Shown: piece after piece, positions 8,727 to 16,165 of the stretch
How positions within the stretch are numbered: position 1 is the stretch's first letter
Layout of the letters: every line of letters begins with the position of its first letter
From: Agitococcus sp.
GTDB taxonomy: Bacteria; Pseudomonadota; Gammaproteobacteria; Pseudomonadales; Moraxellaceae
DNA length: 64,000 nt
Reading direction: 5' to 3'
Assembly (NCBI GenBank): GCA_030646715.1
Contig: JAUSLJ010000014.1
Location: 1-64,000, forward strand
Notes under the pieces: model-generated
Told to the model about the DNA's origin: nothing
Seen by the model: only the letters and a program-made list of their open reading frames with translations
Database searches by the model: none
Position numbers and translations under genes: made by a program

Positions 8727-11036
8727 CTAATCTCTTGGCTTAATATTCATTCTAGTTATTAAGGTTCCACCAGTAATAGCAAACTCACCTAAACGCTGTC
8801 CTACACCCGATATTGGTGGATATAAATTGACATCTTTGACGCGAAACACGCCACTTAAATCGCTAGGGCGAAGAACCCCATCTGTTGAGTGATTAGGATT
8901 GACTGTGAAAGCATAATTAAAATCGACACTATCTTTATTGACTTTAATTTGGTTATTAAAACCAATATTGCCTGTTAAATTATCGAACCCTAAAATTGAA
9001 CCATCCACAGGATCACTAACCTGAATAGCACCACCTGTTAAATTGTAATTCCCTTCAAAACTTAAACGGTTACCCGCTAAAGTATCTATTCCTGGCACTA
9101 TAGACAAATCCATACTGCCATCTAGCCTTAGCTTTAACCCCAAAAACACATCAGTAGATTGTGTAAAATTATTTAACGGCACATAACAAGCTAACTCATT
9201 GGCCCCAGTACAGCCTGTAAAATTTGTGCTATATCTTGAGCCTGGCAAGTATCCTGCCGCCAACTCCATTGCCGCCGCAATCGTCAGTTTTGGCATATTA
9301 ATATGTATTTTCCCACCTTCCAAATCCATTACGCCGTTAGCGGTAATTAACATATCAATATTACGCAAACCTAAATAATAGTTAGTTGGATTATTACTAT
9401 CATTTGTGTTCGGCTTACCGTCAATTAATAAAATTGAGGTTGATTTACTACCACTCGCATTACGGCCTTCGGTACTTAAGCCTAAGCCAAAGCCAATTGC
9501 CTGAGCACCCGTACCAGTTGTGGTCCCATAGGTTGCAATATTGGCATTGAGATTATAGATCGGCAGTCCTAGTCCCCATGTTTGGGATGGATTAGTTGGA
9601 ATATCCGCAGGGTTGGTAACATCATTACTCACCATAAACTGAGAGCTTCTTGACAATGCCTGAAACTCAAACCCACGAACGGCAACAGTTAGCTCATTGG
9701 GGTTTGTGCCAGAGTTATGTACCAAATGGGAGTAATCTGCATTTGCAGTCAATGTACTTGTTTTAAACCGAGCAGCATTTAACACTGTATTTACGGGCAT
9801 CTGAAGTCGTTTAGTATTTGCCAAATTAATATAAACATCACCCGAATCAAAATATGCGCTGTTCGTATTTAAAGGACTACCTCCCGCTGCCACTGTAGTC
9901 CGAACTAACAAGGGGATTAAATTGCTAAACTCTATGCCATAGGCGTTTGTTCCTGCATGACCTAGCTCCAAAGTCACACCCTTACCACCTGCAGGCAAGC
10001 CCCCTGAGCTTGCGACAGTATCATCTTTAGTAAAATCCGCTTTCATGCGCATTTTCAACCCTGAACTACCCATGATTTGTGTCGCACTAGGAGCATCTGC
10101 GCCTGAATACGCTACACCTAGAATATTACTATCCGTCGCGTTACTAGCACCTCTAAACTCAATACTCGCGTTTGTTACGCGTCCTGACGCTCCCAAGTGC
10201 AAAACACCTTGTGCGCCTGTTGTGTCAAAAACGCCCGTTGTTGCACCAGCTTTATACACAAACTCTAAATTAAGACCTGCCTTGAACTTTGTTGGATACA
10301 AAGGATCGGCTACTTTAATCAAATCAACATAATTACCTGCTGTAGAACCTGTCTCCAAAACAATGCCTCTAGCCGCATCAATGCCGATATAACCTTTACC
10401 TTTAAAATTAAAGTTAAAATCTTTGGCTATAAATTGGTTGTTTATTAGCGTTGATGTTTGCTGCGTTAAATAAAGATTGAAATTCTTTATACCAATTTCT
10501 AGGTCTGCCACGCTATTTAGATTTAACAAGCCATCTGTCGTTGCAAGTTTAAAGCTCATCGGCAAGGTTGATGATTGTTGAACCGTGAAAGCACCAAAAG
10601 TACTGCCGCAACTTGCCCCTACGCTGTTACAAATTTTAAAACTATTTACCGACATAGTGTCAAAATAAGAAGTTAAATCAAAAGTTAAACCTGCATTGGC
10701 TCCGACAGTGCTAAAGTCGATTTTATAGGTAGCCCCTAAGTCAGGGTTAGCAATATTAGATTTTTTTACGGTTACACCATCAAGATACAGGCCATACGTC
10801 GTATCAGCACCACTAACTTCCCCTACTTTATCTTGCCAATAAACACGAGCAATATCTATTTGGTCATAAGCAGTCGTCATATTGATGCCGTCTTGAGCAT
10901 CAGTCTGACTCATGACGAAATCGCTCAACTCTTGTAACGCGTAAGCCTGATTTCCGTAAGCCAAGAACGCACTACTAATCAGCAAAGCAATATGACGTTT
11001 TTTATGTGGATTTGTTATCATTTTTTTGTGATCCAT
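8727..11036 (-). CDS. Large exported Fil-like surface protein (operon gene 3)
   Basis: This 769-residue protein begins with a basic segment (MDHKKMITNPHKKRH) and a hydrophobic core (IALLISSAFLAYG), cleaved near residue 34, then LQELSDFVMSQTDAQDGI, a variant of the operon's shared N-terminal motif. The remainder is long, low in charge, rich in Asn, Thr, Gly and Ser, and without membrane segments. It contains recurring phrases of the type 'LxLGxxG' and 'GxxGxxL', as in beta-helical or beta-sandwich surface proteins. AGGGGG lies 6 bases before the ATG, a strong ribosome site. By analogy with the Acinetobacter Fil proteins it may belong to a surface appendage or outer-membrane assembly; the function is not shown by the sequence. 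Confidence 0.7.
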   Translation of the reverse strand: MDHKKMITNPHKKRHIALLISSAFLAYGNQAYALQELSDFVMSQTDAQDGINMTTAYDQIDIARVYWQDKVGEVSGADTTYGLYLDGVTVKKSNIANPDLGATYKIDFSTVGANAGLTFDLTSYFDTMSVNSFKICNSVGASCGSTFGAFTVQQSSTLPMSFKLATTDGLLNLNSVADLEIGIKNFNLYLTQQTSTLINNQFIAKDFNFNFKGKGYIGIDAARGIVLETGSTAGNYVDLIKVADPLYPTKFKAGLNLEFVYKAGATTGVFDTTGAQGVLHLGASGRVTNASIEFRGASNATDSNILGVAYSGADAPSATQIMGSSGLKMRMKADFTKDDTVASSGGLPAGGKGVTLELGHAGTNAYGIEFSNLIPLLVRTTVAAGGSPLNTNSAYFDSGDVYINLANTKRLQMPVNTVLNAARFKTSTLTANADYSHLVHNSGTNPNELTVAVRGFEFQALSRSSQFMVSNDVTNPADIPTNPSQTWGLGLPIYNLNANIATYGTTTGTGAQAIGFGLGLSTEGRNASGSKSTSILLIDGKPNTNDSNNPTNYYLGLRNIDMLITANGVMDLEGGKIHINMPKLTIAAAMELAAGYLPGSRYSTNFTGCTGANELACYVPLNNFTQSTDVFLGLKLRLDGSMDLSIVPGIDTLAGNRLSFEGNYNLTGGAIQVSDPVDGSILGFDNLTGNIGFNNQIKVNKDSVDFNYAFTVNPNHSTDGVLRPSDLSGVFRVKDVNLYPPISGVGQRLGEFAITGGTLITRMNIKPRD

Positions 11037-11082
11037 ATTACCCCCTAGCTCTAACCGACCAGGTATTTTAACTCAATAAGAT

Positions 11083-11772
11083 TTAACAGCGTGGATGATT
11101 AGCATCACAGCTAAAAATTTTAACTGTGCCCGCCAAGGCTAAATTACCGTACATATTTAAGCCCATAAATCCAGTCTCTCTACCTAAGTCAAACAAATTT
11201 GTTGCGTTAGTATATTTACCATTTGCATAGGCAGTCGCACCACTTCCACCAGAGCCTTTGGCCAAATAGCCCGGAACATTAACTGTGCCTACCGAACAAT
11301 TAAGATCACTTTCCGTACAGGTATCTGTTTCAATGGCCAATGATTGATAACCCACATTACGAATCAATATCGGTTTAGTGGCATCAAAACTTAATTTAAT
11401 GGCAGGCTTAACTACAACAGCCGAGTCTTTACCCGTATAAGCAGTAAGGTCTGTCGCATCTAATTTAATCTCTTGAAAAAGAATCGTGCCCTGTACCTGC
11501 TTAAAAACCAGCCACAGTTTTCTGCCCGTTGCAGAGCCTGTAACCGAGGCATCATGGTTACGATTATTAAGATTTAAAGCAAAGCGGCAATATTCATAAT
11601 TTGTACAACCTGTAAGCTGTGCATTGGTGTCATGGTTTAAACGCATCTCTAACGAAATATCTGCACCACCTTGACCATCAACCAATTGCAACTCGTCTTC
11701 ACTTAGCACCTGCATTTCTGCCTGCGTAAGCCCTGAACATAACAGTGCAACTAATAATACATAGTGTTTCAT
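11083..11772 (-). CDS. Exported Fil-like protein (operon gene 2)
   Basis: This 229-residue protein has a short signal peptide (MKHYVLLVALLCSGLTQA) and then VLSEDELQLVDGQGGADISL, the clearest copy of the shared motif. It holds six further cysteines, paired as Cx(5)C and a C-terminal CDANHPRC. Its length and start resemble the small DUF6160-type/FilA-like proteins of Acinetobacter. It begins 10 bases after the preceding gene, so the two are co-transcribed and probably coupled. A role with the three other exported proteins is inferred from the operon. Confidence 0.7.
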   Translation of the reverse strand: MKHYVLLVALLCSGLTQAEMQVLSEDELQLVDGQGGADISLEMRLNHDTNAQLTGCTNYEYCRFALNLNNRNHDASVTGSATGRKLWLVFKQVQGTILFQEIKLDATDLTAYTGKDSAVVVKPAIKLSFDATKPILIRNVGYQSLAIETDTCTESDLNCSVGTVNVPGYLAKGSGGSGATAYANGKYTNATNLFDLGRETGFMGLNMYGNLALAGTVKIFSCDANHPRC

Positions 11773-11782
11773 ATTATGCCTT

Positions 11783-13675
11783 TTACAAACCTTTTGTTGT
11801 TATTTTAAGATGCTGTATCAACATACCATCAATAACTGCTGAACCTAGGTTATTGAGGGGCACAGAGTCCTTAGCCTGAACAAATGCTGGAGCAGCCAAA
11901 GCTGCCTGTTGTGTCCATGTATTAGGACTAAAAGCAGCCGCATTAAATAATGCTGATGATCCTACTCCTAAATTAGCATAAGCGCCAAACACGCCAGTTG
12001 CTGTTGCACGAGTTGAACTTTGCACATCACGGTATGATTGTGCTGCTGTACTGGCACTGCCTGCCGTTAATGCGCCAAAGGACACACCAAATGCCTCTAT
12101 ACCACTGTATGCAGTTAACAAATTAAAACTGGTCGGTGTGCCTGTACCACTCCACACCGTAGATCCAATACTAATACTACTATGCGTTGCGCTATTACCT
12201 TGGTAATCAACACCATAAAGACTACGATCAGCTCCACATCTATGCACATTACAGGTAGAGCCTAAATACCCCCCATTAGTCCCAGAGTTACTATTATCAT
12301 AATTAGTATAGATTTTTTTATAAATTAACTCTTTATTAGGGATTCGTGCCACCTCAAGCATTAAATTTCTACCATCTGGTGCCACACCAACCACCAATGG
12401 TTGATACATTTGACCGACCACCAAATTAATATTGGGATTATATATATACATCCCCTCTGTGGCATTAAACGTTGGCGCAGAAGTACCATTGATTGCCGAT
12501 GTTTCAAGCAACCCCTGAACAGCCCCCGTTTCTTGAGTATTAAAACGTAACGCACTGCTTAGAGTTGGAGGAGTCCATGTAGTCGATGACGCACTATCGA
12601 TAGTTGCACGAGTCTGATACCTAATACGACAAGAAGATCCCGCAGCATTATGAGCGGCAATATTGGCACAGTTAGGACTAACAGCCCCACCAGACACGCC
12701 AGATGTATCGGTATAATTAGGAGCAGGAGCAAGGGTATACTTAAGCCCATTCCAAGTGACTGTATAAGCTTCAACCGTACGAGAACCCGCAGTATAGGTA
12801 TGTATTGCCCTCAAGGTGTTTGTAGCACCACTATTAAAACGCAATAGCCCCGTCAACCCCAAGGTATTGTTATAAAAGGTACTTAAACCACCCGTATTAG
12901 TTGCTCCTGCCAATGTCTGAAAAAGTCTGATTTCACTTCCATTGATACTAAAGCCATCCCACACCGCTTGTAAGCGTAACCTGTTGGCACGCCCTCCTCC
13001 ATTAACATCAAACTGAGTACCTGTGGCAGTCATATTTTCAGCAACGTCCGAACGACGAACAAAAGCATCTGCCCACATAGCCAATTTGAGATTGTAGGCA
13101 TCTAAACCCGTCGCACGAGTAGCCGGCAATGTTTTGTGATATAAAGGTGCTTCTAAAGATAAATAAGTGACCGAACCCGTGCTGGTATCTGTTGGTGCAG
13201 CAGAGGTAAAGTCAGGCACACTTGCTTGCGTCTGCACTTTAAATAACCACGGATTACCTGAGGTTCCCCATGCTTCAATCTTTCCAGCATTAAGAGCCGC
13301 ACTGTTAAACCGATTATTAAAATCAGCATCTCCACGCGAAATTGCCAGACCATATAAAAACAAATCACCCTTACCCGCACCCGCTGCTGTCGCAGTTGCC
13401 GTCAAAGGCCCAACGGGAATATAACGAATGTAGCCTGTATCTTTAGTTCTATCAGCCAATGTTAGTGTTGTTTCTTTATATTGCCCCGTAATAACATCTA
13501 ATGTAGCCGCATTTGCGCCTCTAAAAACCATAGCAAAATTTTCTGGTAAAAAAGCCACGCCCTCACCCGTGACATCACTTAAAGACTCATCTTCAAGCAT
13601 TTCTAAAGCATACGTTTGACCTGATAATATCAGCGACATAACCAATGCAAGGTGGTTTAGCATGGAAAACTTCAT
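11783..13675 (-). CDS. Exported Fil-like surface protein (operon gene 1)
   Basis: This first gene of the four-gene operon encodes 630 residues. The signal peptide (residues 1-23, LALVMSLILSGQTYA) is followed by LEMLEDESLSDVTGEGVAFL, the shared motif. The body is poor in charge and rich in Ala, Thr, Gly, Ser and Asn, with an aromatic-rich middle part, and has no transmembrane helices. It is similar in general character to the larger Acinetobacter Fil proteins; the match is from memory of the family and not tested. A sigma-70-type promoter lies 80-108 bases upstream. Confidence 0.7.
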   Translation of the reverse strand: MKFSMLNHLALVMSLILSGQTYALEMLEDESLSDVTGEGVAFLPENFAMVFRGANAATLDVITGQYKETTLTLADRTKDTGYIRYIPVGPLTATATAAGAGKGDLFLYGLAISRGDADFNNRFNSAALNAGKIEAWGTSGNPWLFKVQTQASVPDFTSAAPTDTSTGSVTYLSLEAPLYHKTLPATRATGLDAYNLKLAMWADAFVRRSDVAENMTATGTQFDVNGGGRANRLRLQAVWDGFSINGSEIRLFQTLAGATNTGGLSTFYNNTLGLTGLLRFNSGATNTLRAIHTYTAGSRTVEAYTVTWNGLKYTLAPAPNYTDTSGVSGGAVSPNCANIAAHNAAGSSCRIRYQTRATIDSASSTTWTPPTLSSALRFNTQETGAVQGLLETSAINGTSAPTFNATEGMYIYNPNINLVVGQMYQPLVVGVAPDGRNLMLEVARIPNKELIYKKIYTNYDNSNSGTNGGYLGSTCNVHRCGADRSLYGVDYQGNSATHSSISIGSTVWSGTGTPTSFNLLTAYSGIEAFGVSFGALTAGSASTAAQSYRDVQSSTRATATGVFGAYANLGVGSSALFNAAAFSPNTWTQQAALAAPAFVQAKDSVPLNNLGSAVIDGMLIQHLKITTKGL

Positions 13676-13754
13676 ACACTCGCCCTGTTTTTGTTGTAAT
13701 GCTTGTGGTTTGTAGTCGTTAATCCACTCAGCAGGGTAATTTTAGCTTTGTTAG

Positions 13755-13783
13755 ATTATGCCCCTTTTTACTAGATTTGCCAA
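13755..13783 (-). promoter_or_regulatory. Candidate promoter of the Fil-like operon
   Basis: On the minus strand TTGGCA (complement of 13778-13783) and CATAAT (complement of 13755-13760) are separated by 17 bases, a good sigma-70 arrangement, 80 bases upstream of the first ATG. No other pair in the 241-base gap looks as good. Confidence 0.5.
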
Positions 13784-13858
13784 AGAGCATGACCATTTAT
13801 ACAGTCGTTTTTTTGTAATAGGCGATAAATGGTCGCTAGTTTTTGCTTAACGGTTAAC

Positions 13859-13886
13859 AAAAAAGATAGTTTTTTCTACCTTTTTT
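13859..13886 (-). terminator. AT-rich terminator after prpF
   Basis: AAAAAAGATAG (13859-13869) pairs with CTACCTTTTTT (13876-13886) with one G-T wobble on the minus strand. The arm ends in a run of T on that strand, 31 bases beyond the prpF stop. The stem is weak because it is mostly A-T. Confidence 0.5.
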
Positions 13887-13916
13887 GCTTTTGAGAGGAT
13901 ATTTTTGAACAAATCA

Positions 13917-15110
13917 TCAAATGGTTTCGGCAGGAATACGCACCCAACCCTCCATCAACACCCGCGCACTACGACTCATAATTGCTTTCGTGACTGTCCA
14001 CTCACCATTGGTCTGAGTGGCTTCTGCACCCACACGTAATGTGCCTGATGGATGACCAAAACGCACCGCTGTACGTTCACCACCACCTGCGGCCAAATTA
14101 ACAAGCGTGCCCGAAACAGCAGCAGCCGTACCAATAGCAACAGCCGCCGTACCCATCATGGCATGGTGCAGCTTGCCCATTGATAAAGCACGCACTAATA
14201 AATCAACCTCTGTTGAGCTAACGGCTTTACCACTGGAAGAAATATAATCGGTAGGTTTAGCAACAAACGCTATTTTTGGGGTATGTTGACGCTTAATGGC
14301 TTCTTCGGGTGTTTTGATTAAACCCATACGCAATGCGCCAGCTACACGAATGGCTTCAAACATCGCTAAGGCTTTAGCATCACCATTGATTGCATCTTGT
14401 AGCTCAGTGCCTGTATAGCCAATGTCTGCGGCATTCACAAATACGGTGGGGATACCTGCGGTAATCATAGTTGCTTTTAATGTGCCAACATTAGGCACAA
14501 CTAAATCGTCAATTAAATTACCCGTTGGGAACATCGAACCGCCGCCATCACCTTCGCCTTCATCGGCAGGATCAAGAAACTCTAAAACAATTTCAGCCGC
14601 AGGAAAAGTCACGCCATCTAATTCAAAATCACCCAATTCTTGTACTTGACGATTGGTCACAGGTACATGAGCAATAATTGTTTTATTGATATTTGCTTGC
14701 CAAATACGTACCACACATACGCCATTCTCGGGAATACGTTCGGCATCGACTAAACCTGCATGAATAGCAAATGCTCCTGCTGCTGTTGATAAATTCCCGC
14801 AATTGCCACTCCAATCAACAAAAGCACTATCAATCGACACTTGGCCGTATAAATAGTCAACATCATGATTAGGCTGGCTACTTTTGGATAAGATAACGCA
14901 TTTGCTAGTACTAGATGTTGCGCCACCCATGCCATCAATGTGCTTGGCATACGGATCTGGACTACCAATGACGCGCATAAATAAACGGTCACGCGCTGCT
15001 CCTGCGACTTGACAAGATTCGGGTAAGTCTTGCAAACGGAAGAATACGCCTTTACTGGTGCCGCCACGCATATAGGTTGCAGGCACTTTAATTTGTTGAA
15101 GGTTGGACAT
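13917..15110 (-). CDS. prpF: 2-methylaconitate cis-trans isomerase PrpF
   Basis: PrpF isomerises the product of AcnD so that aconitase can complete the methylcitrate cycle in organisms without PrpD. The protein starts KVPATYMRGGTSKGVFF, the family signature, and has the internal DGMGGATSSTSKC stretch and the Gly-rich C-terminal half of the diaminopimelate epimerase-like fold. The length of 397 residues is normal. GGGAG precedes the ATG. It is the last gene of the prp operon, separated from acnD by a GST-like gene and by a terminator hairpin after acnD, so part of its expression may come from a separate transcript. Confidence 0.95.
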   Translation of the reverse strand: MSNLQQIKVPATYMRGGTSKGVFFRLQDLPESCQVAGAARDRLFMRVIGSPDPYAKHIDGMGGATSSTSKCVILSKSSQPNHDVDYLYGQVSIDSAFVDWSGNCGNLSTAAGAFAIHAGLVDAERIPENGVCVVRIWQANINKTIIAHVPVTNRQVQELGDFELDGVTFPAAEIVLEFLDPADEGEGDGGGSMFPTGNLIDDLVVPNVGTLKATMITAGIPTVFVNAADIGYTGTELQDAINGDAKALAMFEAIRVAGALRMGLIKTPEEAIKRQHTPKIAFVAKPTDYISSSGKAVSSTEVDLLVRALSMGKLHHAMMGTAAVAIGTAAAVSGTLVNLAAGGGERTAVRFGHPSGTLRVGAEATQTNGEWTVTKAIMSRSARVLMEGWVRIPAETI

Positions 15111-15129
15111 ATTTGACTCCCAAAAAATA

Positions 15130-16044
15130 TTAGATAGCTGTTAATTGGTAACCTTGACGCGGAAAATGAACATGCAATGTGCCTAGCTCAACATCTTGTC
15201 GGGCAATAATCCAACGATTGGGCATCACGCCCACCAAAGTACCCGTTGTTGGTTCACAACCATAATCGGCTGGCGCAATACTCACTGTTTGGCCAATTAA
15301 CGCATCTTGGCGATATTCATTCGCAATAATACGGGGTTCAGTTTGAGCCGCTTTTAAGGCTTGCACCTCGTTAATTTGCTGACTTGTACCATGACCAAAG
15401 GCTTTCATCCGTGCCATCCAATTCAATAAGCGAGGATGACCTTTTAATAGTGGCGACTCGGCAAGATCATGGATAAACCATAAGGTGTGATAGGTAGAAA
15501 AATCTGCATGGGTAGGCGTTTGGCCAAACAAAAAGTCTTGGCTTAAACGTTGTTCTAAGTCGGCTAAATGGGCAATGACCAGCTCTTTTGCTTTTAATGG
15601 ATTAACAGCACGAACCTTTGCCTTACGACCCATGTTAATACGGTCAAGCAAAAACCGACCAACATCAAGTAACGACATCGCTTTAAGCACTTTTATATTC
15701 AGTTTCATCGTGCCTGCGGCAAACAGGCAAGCAAAAAACAAATCTAGGTCAACTTTGGTAATAAAGGCTTGTTGATCTGCGTCCAAATTGTCTAAATCTA
15801 AAGCAGGTTTATTGCTTAATTGGGCAATTTCAGCAGCAATTATGTGTGAGTCACAAAAAATATCCGCACCAATTTGGGCGACGGGAATTTTACGATAACC
15901 CCCAGCTAAACGCGCTAACAATGGGCGCGGTGGCATTTCACGGGTCATACACGATTGCCAAGCTACATCCGCATAACCAAGCATGACACGAATTTTTTCG
16001 GAAAATGGCGACATGGGGTAATGATGGAGGATTAAGGTGGTCAT
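15130..16044 (-). CDS. Glutathione S-transferase family protein with C-terminal extension
   Basis: The N-terminal thioredoxin-like domain reads LILHHYPMSPFSEKIRVML, with SPFSEKIR in the position of the GST active-site Ser/Cys. It is followed by GYRKIPVAQIG and FCDSHIIAAEIA (glutathione-binding P-loop and D-S) and an all-helical C-terminal domain. After about residue 230 comes a further segment of about 70 residues (VSIAPADYGCEPTTGTLVG) of beta character that typical GSTs lack. I start at the ATG of MTTLILHH because AAGGAAA lies 6 bases upstream; the longer frame to 16095 has no such support. Its place between acnD and prpF is unusual for a GST; its substrate is unknown. Confidence 0.8.
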   Translation of the reverse strand: MTTLILHHYPMSPFSEKIRVMLGYADVAWQSCMTREMPPRPLLARLAGGYRKIPVAQIGADIFCDSHIIAAEIAQLSNKPALDLDNLDADQQAFITKVDLDLFFACLFAAGTMKLNIKVLKAMSLLDVGRFLLDRINMGRKAKVRAVNPLKAKELVIAHLADLEQRLSQDFLFGQTPTHADFSTYHTLWFIHDLAESPLLKGHPRLLNWMARMKAFGHGTSQQINEVQALKAAQTEPRIIANEYRQDALIGQTVSIAPADYGCEPTTGTLVGVMPNRWIIARQDVELGTLHVHFPRQGYQLTAI

Positions 16045-16115
16045 GGAGGTTTCCTTGTAGGGTGCGTAAAACGCAGCCTTAAAATAGCAATACACAAATT
16101 TTTCTTGATGTTAAC

Positions 16116-16145
16116 AAAAAGCCCCATCAACCGATGAGGCTTTTT
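16116..16145 (-). terminator. Terminator-like hairpin after acnD
   Basis: AAAAAGCC-C-CATC (16116-16128) pairs with GATG-A-GGCTTTTT (16133-16145) with one mismatch. On the minus strand it ends in TTTTT. It lies 21 bases past the acnD stop and would limit read-through into the GST and prpF genes. Confidence 0.75.
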
Positions 16146-16165
16146 ATTCATCTAAAGCTTAGCTA

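Noticed and set aside
12559-12774. Hydrophobic minus-strand frames inside the first Fil-like gene
   Set aside because: They are an out-of-frame reading of the Thr/Ala/Asn-rich gene on the same strand; no independent start signals.
13801-13860. Possible CRISPR or tRNA-like structure in the prpF-Fil gap
   Set aside because: Only AT-rich runs and a single hairpin; no repeat-spacer pattern and no cloverleaf anywhere in the window.
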